60,219 nt of DNA from Segetibacter sp. (GCA_021154405.1 JAJKIP010000248.1:1-60219); one strand, 5' to 3'. Positions 44,132 to 54,900 are shown, numbered from the stretch's first letter. Notes: generated from the sequence alone by a model not told the origin. Made by a program: numbers and translations.

Positions 44132-44200
44132 CCCGTCTCCATGCAAATTCCTTCAATTCTTCAAACGGGATGAAGAATGTGGAAACTGCATGAAGACGGG
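44132..44200. repeat. long imperfect hairpin
   Basis: The arms CCCGTCTCCATGCA (44132-44145) and TGCATGAAGACGGG (44187-44200) pair at 13 of 14 positions. Inside, ATTCTTCA (44156-44163) pairs perfectly with TGAAGAAT (44171-44178). The whole 69-bp segment folds into one stem of about 30 pairs. It lies 23 bp beyond the stop of the leftward TIGR03118 gene and could end its transcript, though the tail is only weakly U-rich. Confidence 0.6.
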
Positions 44201-44223
44201 ATACCTGGAGAACCGGGAAACAA

Positions 44224-45381
44224 CTACTGTTTGATCAGGTAGCCGAATACTCCATCATTTTCGTTATCTGGTCCGGCAGAAAAGTATAATCTCTTTTGAT
44301 CAACTGTAGAAGTAGATGGAGCAAAAGTCAATGCCCACAGACCTTCTATTTCAATCACGCGATTATGCGATTTCAGCTGGCCGATGAATTGTCCTTCCAG
44401 GGAATAGACATTGATCCTTCCATCGCCGAAATTACCGATGAGTATTACGGGGTCTTTTGGATCATGGTTATCATGACGATCTGCACTATTACCTTCGGTA
44501 GAAGTTTTGTTACCATAACTGCCATGATCGATATCATTGTCTTCCAGGAAGGAAGCTGGAGCACTCACAGCTCCCCAGGGATTATTTAATGTGCCGCGGG
44601 AAGTAAATCGTTTTACAAATTTTCCATCCATTCCAAATACACTCACAAATCCTTTGCCTGCTCCATTTACACCATGACCGTCAGCTCCCAGTTGTGAATA
44701 CATCACAAACAGATAATCGCCGATCGCCTGGATATTGTAAGGAGAATATTCAGCAGGAAGTGTTGGGTCTTTGAATGTCATTTCTATCCTGTTAAAGGCG
44801 GTGTCCCATACATCGATCTTTTTTTGCTCAAAATTGGCACCATAGATCAGGTTCTTTCCATTGCTGGCTCCAATAGCCAATCCTGTATATCCTGCGCCTG
44901 GAGGAACTCTTAATCTTTGCGCAAGATTGCCACCATTCCATCCGGAGATCACCCCATCAAAACCGGAAAACAGGAATGCAGCATTACCATTGGGCAGTTT
45001 AAAGTTCTTTCCACCAGCGAAAACAATTCCGCACGGAAAACCAGAAGCTGAATCTGTGGGTGAAGGTATCTTTACACCCGGACGAACAATACCACCTTCA
45101 GCTGTATACAATTCGCTAACATGACCACCTACGGAATTCACCCATGCAATGCCGGTGGGTGACCAGGCAATACCGAATGCGTTTATGAGTGTAGGATCAA
45201 CAGTAACCGGGTGATATTCGTTGGTGTTAGCCACCAGGTTCACTACTCTGAAATCACGGAGATCATGATCATTTATATCAGGTTTGTGACATCCTGCAGC
45301 CAACCCTATCAGGGCAATATAAAGCCAATAATTTTTCCCTGGCTTTAAGCCATCGCTTGTCAATTTGACTTTCTTCATCAC
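44224..45381 (-). CDS. TIGR03118-family propeller lipoprotein
   Basis: This 385-residue exported protein is of the TIGR03118 family, for which no function is established. The N-terminus ends its hydrophobic part with IGLAAGC, a lipobox with Cys near 31, so it is probably membrane-anchored. The rest has repeated beta-propeller-like units (AFGIAWSPTGIAWVNSVGG, GLAIGASNGKNLIYGANF, DYLFVMYSQLG, DPVILIGNFGDGRINVYSLEG). The gene stands alone, with gaps of more than 200 bp on both sides. Confidence 0.85.
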   Translation of the reverse strand: MMKKVKLTSDGLKPGKNYWLYIALIGLAAGCHKPDINDHDLRDFRVVNLVANTNEYHPVTVDPTLINAFGIAWSPTGIAWVNSVGGHVSELYTAEGGIVRPGVKIPSPTDSASGFPCGIVFAGGKNFKLPNGNAAFLFSGFDGVISGWNGGNLAQRLRVPPGAGYTGLAIGASNGKNLIYGANFEQKKIDVWDTAFNRIEMTFKDPTLPAEYSPYNIQAIGDYLFVMYSQLGADGHGVNGAGKGFVSVFGMDGKFVKRFTSRGTLNNPWGAVSAPASFLEDNDIDHGSYGNKTSTEGNSADRHDNHDPKDPVILIGNFGDGRINVYSLEGQFIGQLKSHNRVIEIEGLWALTFAPSTSTVDQKRLYFSAGPDNENDGVFGYLIKQ

Positions 45382-45472
45382 TAAGTAAGTTTTTAGGTTA
45401 ATGATTTAATAATTACATGCCAGACGATCAGCTGCAATTCAAAACTAATCGCGGGCATGTTGAAACAACAAC

Positions 45473-45486
45473 ACCATGCGCATGGT
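45473..45486. repeat. 14-bp perfect palindrome
   Basis: ACCATGCGCATGGT is fully self-complementary. It lies in the gap between the PQQ-type dehydrogenase gene and the TIGR03118 gene. Close by, CGTCGTT (45539-45545) faces AACGACG (45558-45564). Either may be a protein-binding site or a fragment of a repeat. Confidence 0.45.
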
Positions 45487-45610
45487 AATTGGTAAACTTA
45501 CTTTGAAATAAAAAGATAAAATTCCGGTTTCTTCCCAACGTCGTTACCTGTCTTCCAAACGACGAAAGATTGATTAACCATTATCTGGCGGTGATATTCC
45601 CGTGGATTGA

Positions 45611-46840
45611 TTATTTTTTACTGATCCTGTACATATTGCCTGATTCGGTAACCGCATAGAGCATATTATTGGCGTAGGCCAGATCACGAACCCTTTCTTT
45701 TTTATCTTCCATGATCCGCTCCTCTCCCACTACCTTATTATTTTGTATTACCAGCCTGCAGATATGTGTGCTGCTCAGGCCGCCAATGAATAAATTATTC
45801 TTCCATTCCGGAATAGCATTTCCGGCATAGAATATCATTCCGCTGGGGGAAATAACGGGGTCCCAATAGTAAACTGGCTGCTCCATACCGGCTTTTTGCT
45901 GAATGCCATCACCAACTTTTGCGCCACTATATTCAAGGCCATAGGTAATAACAGGCCAGCCATAATTGCGGCCGGGTTTAATAAGATTCAGTTCATCTCC
46001 TCCACGAGGAGCAAATTCAGCTTCCCATAGGTCGCCAGTAACCGGATGAAAAGCCAGGCTTTGCGGATTGCGATGTCCATAAGAATATATTTCAGGCATT
46101 GCATCTTTATTATTCAGGAAGGGGTTTCCTGGAACAGGTTTACCTTCTTTGGTAATATGAAATATCTTCCCCAGACCTGCATTCAGCCATTGTGCCTGTT
46201 TTCTTCCATCAAGTATGGAACGTTCACCCGCACTTACGAATATGTTTCCGTTTTTATCAAATAAAATACGGGAACCAAAATGGGCCTTGCTTTTTAAAGA
46301 AGGTGTTGCGCGGAATATTACAACAGGGTTTACGATGGTAGCCTCGTCTCCGGAAAGTTGGCCTTTTGCAACAGCAGTAAGGTTGCTTCCATCTGCCTGG
46401 GCCTCGGAGAATGTCCAATATATAGTCCTGTTTTTAGAGAACGATGGATCAGGGGCTACATCCAGCAATCCACCCTGTCCGCCATCATCTACTTTCGGAA
46501 AGCCGGTAACTTTCTTCAATAGTTTTCCATCTGCAGAATAAATGGTCATGAAGCCGGATTTATCGGTAACGATCCAGCGAGTATCTGGCAATAAGGTAAT
46601 TGCCCAGGGTTTTCCAATATTCTCGGCGATCTTTTCGATCTTATACGGAGTGTTTGTTTTAACGCCTTTGATCCTGGTTTGCCCGGGGAAGGCCGGTTTG
46701 TAATCAGCGTTGGCCTGTTTGGTTTCTACAGGCGATAAGCTATCAATATGGGCAACCGGAACACTCATTGCTGGCTTAAAATACCAGGCTGACGATAGAA
46801 TGACTGTTGAAAAAAGTAGCAGGAAAATGAGGGATCGCAT
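45611..46840 (-). CDS. PQQ-dependent sugar dehydrogenase (Gdh-B/Asd-like)
   Basis: This exported six-bladed propeller has about 409 residues from the ATG at 46840 (MRSLIFLLLFSTV), whose start is a good signal peptide. An upstream ATG at 46915 would put 25 unlikely residues in front of it. Family blocks are PWAITLLPDTRWIVTDK, GGQGGLLDVAPDPSF, GERSILDG, YSYGHRNPQSLAFHP and WEAEFAPRGGDELNLIKPGRNYGWP, which include cofactor- and Ca-site regions of soluble glucose/aldose dehydrogenases. The substrate is probably an aldose in the periplasm. No cytochrome partner is adjacent. Confidence 0.87.
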   Translation of the reverse strand: MRSLIFLLLFSTVILSSAWYFKPAMSVPVAHIDSLSPVETKQANADYKPAFPGQTRIKGVKTNTPYKIEKIAENIGKPWAITLLPDTRWIVTDKSGFMTIYSADGKLLKKVTGFPKVDDGGQGGLLDVAPDPSFSKNRTIYWTFSEAQADGSNLTAVAKGQLSGDEATIVNPVVIFRATPSLKSKAHFGSRILFDKNGNIFVSAGERSILDGRKQAQWLNAGLGKIFHITKEGKPVPGNPFLNNKDAMPEIYSYGHRNPQSLAFHPVTGDLWEAEFAPRGGDELNLIKPGRNYGWPVITYGLEYSGAKVGDGIQQKAGMEQPVYYWDPVISPSGMIFYAGNAIPEWKNNLFIGGLSSTHICRLVIQNNKVVGEERIMEDKKERVRDLAYANNMLYAVTESGNMYRISKK

Positions 46841-47004
46841 GGGTTGAAAATTTAATCTGGTAAAATTAAGCAGGCAGAAGGGTACTGCCGAAATAAACTG
46901 CCGATTAGAAGCCACTAAATGTGTATATCCTGCGGGGTAACGACGGGATTCTTTGCATTTCCATAACTTTTTTTGGGGATCGTTTGATTAAATTACAGTT
47001 GTCT

Positions 47005-47841
47005 ATGAAAACAATACCTTTCCTGTATATTTTAAGTGCCTTATTTTTAGCACCCATGAACAGTGACGCACAGGACCTCAATAAGGAATCACTTTCCAAA
47101 TATAGTTACCCCATATTTACCGTTTCAGGCAAACAGCAACATACTGGTACCGCTTTTTTTTATAAGCAGGGAGATACCAGTTTCCTTGTTAGCAACTATC
47201 ATGCGATCAAAGGGATGAACCCACTGCAACAGAATATTAATTTCCAGGCAGACAGCCTTTACCTGAAATACCCGGTAAAAAATTCCGACGAAACAAAAAT
47301 GATGACCCTTGATATCAGCGATGAGGTCACCGGTAAAACAGAGATATTCAGTATGGTTACGCGCATTGATCTGATGAAGATTCCAGTTGAACTGCCGGAG
47401 GATGCTGATATTCATTATATCAATGAGCTTATTGATACTGAATTAATGGATGTAGAGCCGGAAGAAGTAGTGGTATTTGGTTATCCTACCGGAAGCGGAA
47501 GCATACCTGCCTTTTATTCCCAACAGCACAAACTGGAGGGTAATGTGAATAGCAATGGGTTTGCAGATTACGATGCTTCTCTAAGAGTAAATTTCCCCGA
47601 TGCTTCTGATAGTGCCAGGGCCATTTTACATGGAACTTCCAGGTATTACTATTTCATAAGGCCCTTTGCTGCACAGGGATATTCAGGAGCCCCCGTGTTT
47701 GGGAAATTCAGGAATGCGAATAATAAACCGATCTATCGTTTCATTGGGGTAATCTTTGCCGGTCAGCCTGCTACACGTCAAACATGGGCTATTAAAGGAA
47801 AAGTGGCCTTAGAATACCTTCAGGGAGAAATTTTTGAATAA
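47005..47841 (+). CDS. trypsin-like serine protease, exported
   Basis: This protein of about 278 residues starts at the ATG at 47005 (MKTIPFLYILSALFLAP), which gives a typical signal peptide. The chymotrypsin-fold triad is traceable: His in VSNYHAIKG (about 64), Asp in RIDLMKIPV (about 120) and Ser in AQGYSGAPVFG (about 226), with GxSGAP as the oxyanion block. No PDZ domain follows, so it is unlike DegP. It would act in the periplasm or at the surface. Its stop abuts the stop of the leftward outer-membrane gene without a single spare base. Confidence 0.75.
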   Translation: MKTIPFLYILSALFLAPMNSDAQDLNKESLSKYSYPIFTVSGKQQHTGTAFFYKQGDTSFLVSNYHAIKGMNPLQQNINFQADSLYLKYPVKNSDETKMMTLDISDEVTGKTEIFSMVTRIDLMKIPVELPEDADIHYINELIDTELMDVEPEEVVVFGYPTGSGSIPAFYSQQHKLEGNVNSNGFADYDASLRVNFPDASDSARAILHGTSRYYYFIRPFAAQGYSGAPVFGKFRNANNKPIYRFIGVIFAGQPATRQTWAIKGKVALEYLQGEIFE

Positions 47842-50280
47842 TTAGTTACCCCCCGATGGAGCTGATGGTTTTGATAATATATCGTCATTAGTAACGCCTT
47901 TCTTCCGCGATACATTTTCATTCAACTTCCCGAAATTCCAGGTAAGTGCCATCGCAAAAGCACGCCTGATCTGGCGATTTACATTGCTACTGTAAAAATT
48001 TTTATCCTTTGTGACAGTTTCATATCTGCGGATCTTGTCGAAATAATTTACACCTCTTAATGAGACAAGGATCTTATTCCTGAATATTTTGTAATTGACA
48101 TTAACGTTATGCCATGTGCTGAAGGGATAAGTGGTCTGAATGGTTTGCGGGTCTTTCCATAATCCAAGAATGCTTCCTATTGAAAATTTATCTGTAAATC
48201 GATAGTTTGTACTCATGAACAAATTGCAGCCAAGCCCGGTATTGGATTGTGATCTGTCTGAATTGTTCTTCACCCTGGCATAGCGGATGGACCCATTCAC
48301 AAAATAGCTCCATTTGGGAGAGAACTTTGTATTGAGATTTATATTGAGGCTGGATTGAACTTCTTTTCCAATGTTCAGACTGGTGGTTCTGGTTATTCCA
48401 GTTGCAGGATCAAAGAATGTATATTGGAGAATCTTATTGCCGCTATAGCTACCTTCAAGGTTAATGCCTGCAAATGTATTGCCCTTGCCGAATCTGATTG
48501 CGGCGTTTAACGCATGAACAGTTTGTGGTCCCAGTTCCGGGTTGCCGTAAGAAATATTCAGGGAATCATTATTGTTGACAAAGGGGTTCAGGTCATAGAT
48601 ATAAGGGCGCTGCAATCTTTTTGTATAGCCAAATACAAGTGTAGTTACTGGTGTTACGCGATTCGTCCATTGTATGTTGGGAAGGAAGGTGGTGTAATCA
48701 TTGGTTACCTGGGTCTTTGAGGTAACGAAATTACCATCCACATTGGTGTATTCAACGCGGCCACCAACTCTAAGGGAGGATTTTTTAAAACGAATGGTGT
48801 ACATACTATACAGGCTCAAAACATCCTGCTTGTAATCGAAATAATCTGTATTGGAGATATTGGTTTTATAATCATCTGTCTGATCATATTTGATGAGGCT
48901 CCTGAAATCTGAATTTGCCTGGCGAATAATCGCTTTTACACCACCTTCCACTTTGGTTTTTTTACCTAAAGGAATGCTATTATCTACCTGGAAGGTATAT
49001 TGGTTATTGCGGGCAAAGCTATTGTTAATGAGAAAGCGATCAGTACCTGGATTATCCTGGAAGCTGTTTAATTTTGAATCGTTTTTGCCAAATTCCCCCA
49101 AAAACCGGAGGCTAAATTCTCTTTCTTTATTTTGTTTAAAATGTTTTATATAATCACTTCCCACATTTACACCCGGATTATCACTCTTGTTTGAAAGATT
49201 ATAAAAGCTGGTGGTGGAAGGTGCAGCAGCAAAATCTGTAGTGATGGTTTGTGCGGAAAGGGTTGAACTGTTCCAGCTATCGATATTGGTGTAAACGCTG
49301 AGTGTATTAAGGCTATCCATTTCCCAACTTAATTCGGCGTTACCGAAACTCCAGCCAGCACTGTTACGCTGACTGCCATCCAGTGTTCTTTTGGCATATG
49401 CGGTTGGAATGGCAGGAATCGTAGTATTGATATTACGCTGTGCAACCGGATCCTGGAATCCCTTATCAAAGAAAACACTCAGGCCAAGTTTCCCAACCTT
49501 TGCATTTCCATTCACGGAGAAATCATAGGTTTTGTCGCTGGTCCTTGAAAATGAAGTAAGCGTACCATTATAACCGGCTACTTTTTTCTTTGTAATAATA
49601 TTGATCAGGCCACCAATACCTTCTCCATCATATTTGGCGGAAGGCGTGGTTATCACCTCAATCTTTGAAATGAGCGCACCAGGAAAGCTCCGCAATGCTT
49701 CCCTCACATTCCGGGCAAACATGGATGTTTCCCTGCCGTTTAATAATACTTTGAAATTGGATTTACCATTTATTTTTACATTGTCTTCACCATCTACCTG
49801 TACAAATGGTGTTTTACGCAGGATCTCGATAGCGGATTCCGTTTTTGTGGCAGGATCATCTTCTACATTAAACACAATTTTATCATCACTCTGTTCTATT
49901 AATGGTCTTTGGGATTTCACCACTACTTCCTTAAGCAATCCTGTGATCCTGGATAATTGTACAGCTTCAAGCTGGAAGTCACCTTCTTTTACACTAATAT
50001 TTACTGGTACTTTCTTTTCTGCAAAGCCTGTATGATTGAAAGAGAGAATATAATTTCCTGTATCAGGTTTATTTAGCTGAAATGTTCCGTTCTCTGCACT
50101 AATTACAGTCTGAAGGGCTGTAGCATTATTGGCCTTGAACAGGCGTACCGTAACCAGTGCCATTGGCTTTGTACTGTCAGAAACAATACCCGTCAATTTC
50201 AATTTGGTTTGTGAAAAGGTTGCAAGGGGAAGGATAAGGAGAACTGCCTTCACCAGAATGGATACGAGTATCTTCTGCAT
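47842..50280 (-). CDS. outer-membrane beta-barrel protein, TonB-receptor-like
   Basis: This 812-residue outer-membrane protein is of the Bacteroidota beta-barrel family with an N-terminal carboxypeptidase-regulatory-like domain. It has a signal peptide (about 1-23), a CarboxypepD_reg-like domain (about 25-110; LKLTGIVSDSTKPMALVTVRLF), a plug-like region (VVVKSQRPLIEQSDDKIVFNVE to GGLINIITKKKV) and a barrel of about 600 residues ending in FAMALTWNFGKLN. Relatives import or bind ligands with the help of TonB, but the specific ligand is not visible. It is convergent with the trypsin-like protease gene. Confidence 0.87.
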   Translation of the reverse strand: MQKILVSILVKAVLLILPLATFSQTKLKLTGIVSDSTKPMALVTVRLFKANNATALQTVISAENGTFQLNKPDTGNYILSFNHTGFAEKKVPVNISVKEGDFQLEAVQLSRITGLLKEVVVKSQRPLIEQSDDKIVFNVEDDPATKTESAIEILRKTPFVQVDGEDNVKINGKSNFKVLLNGRETSMFARNVREALRSFPGALISKIEVITTPSAKYDGEGIGGLINIITKKKVAGYNGTLTSFSRTSDKTYDFSVNGNAKVGKLGLSVFFDKGFQDPVAQRNINTTIPAIPTAYAKRTLDGSQRNSAGWSFGNAELSWEMDSLNTLSVYTNIDSWNSSTLSAQTITTDFAAAPSTTSFYNLSNKSDNPGVNVGSDYIKHFKQNKEREFSLRFLGEFGKNDSKLNSFQDNPGTDRFLINNSFARNNQYTFQVDNSIPLGKKTKVEGGVKAIIRQANSDFRSLIKYDQTDDYKTNISNTDYFDYKQDVLSLYSMYTIRFKKSSLRVGGRVEYTNVDGNFVTSKTQVTNDYTTFLPNIQWTNRVTPVTTLVFGYTKRLQRPYIYDLNPFVNNNDSLNISYGNPELGPQTVHALNAAIRFGKGNTFAGINLEGSYSGNKILQYTFFDPATGITRTTSLNIGKEVQSSLNINLNTKFSPKWSYFVNGSIRYARVKNNSDRSQSNTGLGCNLFMSTNYRFTDKFSIGSILGLWKDPQTIQTTYPFSTWHNVNVNYKIFRNKILVSLRGVNYFDKIRRYETVTKDKNFYSSNVNRQIRRAFAMALTWNFGKLNENVSRKKGVTNDDILSKPSAPSGGN

Positions 50281-50338
50281 TGCTATTAGTCGGAATTGAT
50301 TAGGAACCGAAAGGTAGGAAACTTTTCGTATTTCAGCA

Positions 50339-50378
50339 GCTTATGTGATGAGCGGCAGCTCCAAGCCGCAAAATAAGC
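50339..50378. repeat. nested hairpin downstream of the FAD oxidoreductase
   Basis: GCTTAT (50339-50344) pairs with ATAAGC (50373-50378), and inside it GCGGC (50352-50356) pairs with GCCGC (50365-50369). It lies 35 bp beyond the stop of the leftward oxidoreductase gene and may be a weak transcription end. It is not followed by a U-run. Confidence 0.35.
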
Positions 50379-50412
50379 GACTGAACTGTCTGATTCTTAC
50401 ATGAACAAATTG

Positions 50413-51855
50413 TTAAGCAGGGAGTTCTCGTTTGCTGAAAATATCTGAGAGGACTCTTCTGGCTGCATGATAACCACAGAAACCATGAACGCCACCACCG
50501 GGTGGTGTTGATGCAGAACATATATATATACCTTTTGCAGAAGTCCGATACGGAGAATATTTCAAAACCGGTCTTGCAAATAACTGACCGATAGTATTGG
50601 CGCCCCCTACAATATCCCCTCCGATATAATTGGGATTATACTCTTCCATTTGTTGTGTATTCATTGTATGTCGTCCAATGATCCTTTCCCTGAAGCCAGG
50701 AGCAAATCTTTCCACCTGTTTTTCAATAACCGCGGTCATATCTTTATTAGACCCATTGGGGACATGGCAATAAGCCCAGGCAGTATGTTTCCCCTGTGGT
50801 GCCCTGGAATCATCAAAAAGACTTTGTTGAGCCAACAAAACAAAGGGTGCAGTTGCTTCACTACCTTCCCATGTAGTCTTTTCGGATAGACTGATCTCTT
50901 TTAAAGAATTTCCAATATGGACAGTTCCGGCAAGGCTGCATTCTTTGGCTGTAAAAGGAATAGGAGCATCCAATGCCCAGTCGATCTTGAATACACCCAC
51001 ACCATATTTATACCTGGTTATTTTCCTTTTATAACTTTCAGAAAAATAATTTCCACTGATATGTAAAAGTTGCCGGGGTGATACATCAAATAACACTGCA
51101 TGGCATGAAGGCAATTGTTGCAAAGACTTTACATAAACCCCAGTTTCTATTTTTCCTCCAAGGGAAACAAAATAACCCGCCAGGGCGCGTGCTATGGATT
51201 GTGAGCCTCCCTTTGCCAGCGGCCATCCTCCCCTATGGGCTGCAGAGCCCAGCACCAATCCAACGGCTGCTGTTCCTGCATAGTTTAATGGCAAAGCAGA
51301 ATGAGCTGCTACACCAGTCCACAAAGCTTTTGCTTTTTGGGTGTGGAATCTTTTGGCAATTGTATTGGCTGATTTGATCGCATTACTGCCGAAACGGGCG
51401 AGCGTAAAAAAATGTTTTGGGAAATGCAAAGGAGCAAGGAGATCCGGCTCAAGGTATCGCCAATGCTGAATAACAGGTTCCAGCAAACTCTTATATGCTT
51501 TTCCATCTTCACCTAATGATTGAGCTGTTTCTTCCAGGGAATTATAAGCAGCCCCTGCTGTGCCATCTTCCAGAGGATGCGCGAACGCAACAGGTGGCGT
51601 TATATATTCCAATCCAAAATCATGAAGGGGCAGGCTTTGAAAGAAACCGGAATCAGCCGCCATTGGATGTATGGCGGAACAAACATCATGTTTGAAGCCG
51701 GGCAGCGTCAGTTCTTCAGTACGCATACCTCCACCGATGGTATCCTTTGCCTCCAATAGCAGTACTGATAATCCTTCCCGCTGCAGGGTTATTGCTGCTG
51801 ATAAGCCATTGGGCCCTGATCCAACTACTATCGCATCAAAATCCTTTTTATTCAC
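50413..51855 (-). CDS. FAD-dependent oxidoreductase, phytoene-desaturase-like
   Basis: This 480-residue flavoprotein of the CrtI/NAD(P)-FAD amine-oxidase-like group begins with the dinucleotide-binding VVGSGPNGLSAAITLQREGLSVLLLEA (about 10-36). Near the C-terminus is the flavin-contact block SASTPPGGGVHGFCGYHAA (about 450-468). Relatives desaturate or isomerise carotenoids or other lipids, but many members in Bacteroidota are uncharacterised. No carotenoid gene lies nearby. It is leftward and separated from the giant gene by a terminator. Confidence 0.85.
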   Translation of the reverse strand: MNKKDFDAIVVGSGPNGLSAAITLQREGLSVLLLEAKDTIGGGMRTEELTLPGFKHDVCSAIHPMAADSGFFQSLPLHDFGLEYITPPVAFAHPLEDGTAGAAYNSLEETAQSLGEDGKAYKSLLEPVIQHWRYLEPDLLAPLHFPKHFFTLARFGSNAIKSANTIAKRFHTQKAKALWTGVAAHSALPLNYAGTAAVGLVLGSAAHRGGWPLAKGGSQSIARALAGYFVSLGGKIETGVYVKSLQQLPSCHAVLFDVSPRQLLHISGNYFSESYKRKITRYKYGVGVFKIDWALDAPIPFTAKECSLAGTVHIGNSLKEISLSEKTTWEGSEATAPFVLLAQQSLFDDSRAPQGKHTAWAYCHVPNGSNKDMTAVIEKQVERFAPGFRERIIGRHTMNTQQMEEYNPNYIGGDIVGGANTIGQLFARPVLKYSPYRTSAKGIYICSASTPPGGGVHGFCGYHAARRVLSDIFSKRELPA

Positions 51856-51917
51856 GAGTATTGATTATGATCACCATAATTCCGGCAAAGCTAATCCCTA
51901 TACTCTTAACCCGTATA

Positions 51918-51952
51918 AATAAAAAGGGTCCGGCTTCGCCGGACCCTAAAAA
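51918..51952 (-). terminator. intrinsic terminator of the giant surface-protein gene
   Basis: AGGGTCCGG (51925-51933) pairs with CCGGACCCT (51939-51947), a perfect 9-bp stem with a 5-nt loop. Read leftward it is followed by TTTTTATTT. It lies 52 bp beyond the stop at 51999. Confidence 0.8.
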
Positions 51953-51998
51953 ATCAACCGTCGTTATGCTATGCTATTTTAGTTATAATTCTTAGTTC

Positions 51999-54900
51999 TT
52001 AATTTTTAATTAAACGCTGTATGGTTTTATTACCTGATTTTTCTTCTGTTATATCCAGCAGGTATACTCCGGCAGCCAGCTTTTCAAACTCACTCAGGGT
52101 TATTTGTGATATGCCCTTTGCTACCTCTTTACGGACCTGCTGCAGCGCTTTACCACTGACATCCAGCATTCGTATCCTGAAAGCAGTAGCCCTCTCTGTA
52201 TTTACAGTTACCGTTATGGCAGAATGGAATGGGTTAGGCCATGCATTTACCTGCAACTGGCTGGACAATCTTACTACAACCACATTACTGTATTTTGTTT
52301 TGCCATCAATATCAACAAGTTTAACACGGTAGTAGATAGCATTAGTTTGCTGAACAAGTGCTGCAACATCGTCAATGGCCTGATAGTAAGATTTCACTGC
52401 ACTGGAACCAGCGGCCTGTACCTGTTTGCCAACCTGGCTGAAATCTTTATTATTTACGCTTCTTTCAACAATGAAGTAACTGGTGTTTTGTTCTGAAAGT
52501 GTTGACCAGCTTACAGTAGAAACATCACCACTTAACGAAACTGTAGCCTGAAGACCATCCGCTGGAAGCGGGCGAAGCCAGATCAATTTGTAGGTAGCAG
52601 GCGTAGGATCCTTCATCATCGCAGCATCCACATAGGAATAGCTAAAGATTACTGAAGTATCTCCCATGGCAGCCGGAGTGATCTTGAGCTGCAACAGGTT
52701 CGGGTTAAAGTTGTTGATCAGGTAACCACTTGTCACCAGTGCGCTGTTATAATATAATTCCGCATTATTGGGCACTACATCGATAATTACAGACTTGGTA
52801 GTAAGCACACAACCAGAATTACAATCCTCAGGATCTGATCCACTCAACACAGGCGGATTTACACCACCATTAAGTGTGATCACCATATTCACATTTGGCT
52901 GATTCACCGGAGCCAGGTAGCTGTCTGAATTAGGCAACTGCTGGATACCAAAGTCAACATTCGTTACATTGGTTATACCAGTTGTCAGTGTAATTGATGA
53001 GTTGGATATTCCGGCTTTATTCCCGGTTCCTGCCATATTGTTCGTTCCATAAGCATCTCCTACCGGTATCCATATGGTTGCATAATTACCGCAGGTTGGA
53101 GGATTGGCTCCCAGTTGCATATCGGTAGTAGATAATATAAGACTGTACGTACTATTTACTTCCGCCAACGGGAATGAATAGGCACCTGTTGAGTTATTAA
53201 CTGTTGATTTGAAGGCAACCTGCCCTGAAGCATCTACCAGGTAAGCGTAAACAGTAGCACCTGAAGGATTTCCTTTACCTGGACCGTTAACCACATTATC
53301 AATCAGACCATTCTTGTCGTTACGCAAGGTACCACTTACCGTAATACTGTTCTTTGTAATACCAAAGTCAGCATGGGAAGTACAGGAACCCGAAGCGTTT
53401 ATGCTCATTGTCTGGAAATAGTTAGTTGTTCTCTTATAGAAATTAGGAATGGTGGTTGTATCAATTGCCGTGATATAACACTGCGGATATTTCAGATACC
53501 TTATTGATACATGACCAATATACACACTATCAGCATCGCTATTGGTACCTGCCGTCAAGAAACGGATTGCAGTATTGGCTGTAGCGTAAGAAGTAATATC
53601 CTGGTTGTACACTGTTACATAGTTTGCATCCGTATTACCATCACCGGCAATTGTATAAATGGTACTGAAAGTAACGCCATCGGAAGCTACCTGCACGTAT
53701 ACATCGTCCCCGGCATTGATGGTATTGCTTTTCCTGCGATAAGAGAAAGTAAGGAAGGCCTTGGTTGCACCACTGAGGTTTACAGACCTTTTAGCGGATA
53801 CGTTGTTATCTTTTAATCGTATACCATAGCCAAATGCTCCATCTTTTACAATTTCCACATCCGTATTGGCAGCTGAAGCACTATTATTACAGAATCCGGA
53901 AGAAAAAGTATCACCATTGTCAGACCATGTTGGTGTCCATGGAGTATCTCCATCAGTACCGGAGGCACAGGAACTGGCTCCATTTGTACCTTCGAAATCA
54001 TCTTCCACTGTTCTTTCGGGATATTTTACAAACTGGTAGAAGCCTGAGCTGTCTACAGTTACTGAGTCAGTCAATTCATTTGGTGCAAGCGTACCATTAC
54101 AGTTACCATCAGTATACAGGTATACTTTAATGGCTGGCATACCAATTCCACCATCATCATTGTTACCATCTTTATCCCTGTCAATAAATACCTGACCAGA
54201 GATTACGTTCTGGTTACCATTTGAAGGACAGCTGCTGATCTTCACGATCACCCTTGCATTATCACATACAATGGGTGAAGGCGTAGAACATACACGATAG
54301 TCAAATGTATCCTGCCCGGTATACCCAGGGTCTGGTGTATATAATATGGTCCCGTTAGTATTAATAGTGATGGTACCATGCTTTGGCTGTAACAATCCGA
54401 GTGTTGACACACTTGTTGGATCAATAGTAGCCAGGAATCCAAAGTCGTTTACGAGAATAGTGATAGTTACAGGCTGATTTACCAGCGTACTGGCAAAATC
54501 ATCACTCGCTACTACTACTTTCTCTTTACAGAAAGGTTGCAATGTGGAACCCACGTCCCAGTAAGCAATACCGATACCAGTGCTTGAACCTTTAGGGTCT
54601 TCACCATACACAGCAGCGATCTTGGCACCGTTACAGGTATAGATGGCTATACCGCTCTGGTCATTATCTGTATTATCAAGGATCTTGATATAGTTAAGTG
54701 CATTTACATTGTAAGATACGTCGTAACGGAGACCACAGGGGCTTACCGAACCGGTAGTACCTGTTACGTTACCATCATATTTTACATAGATAGTTGTATT
54801 GACGGTAGGTGTTACCCAGATCGGGTTACCATTTACATCCGGACCAGCTGGTGCTACAAGGTCCAGACCACCAGGCGCCCATGCTACCGTAGTATAATCA

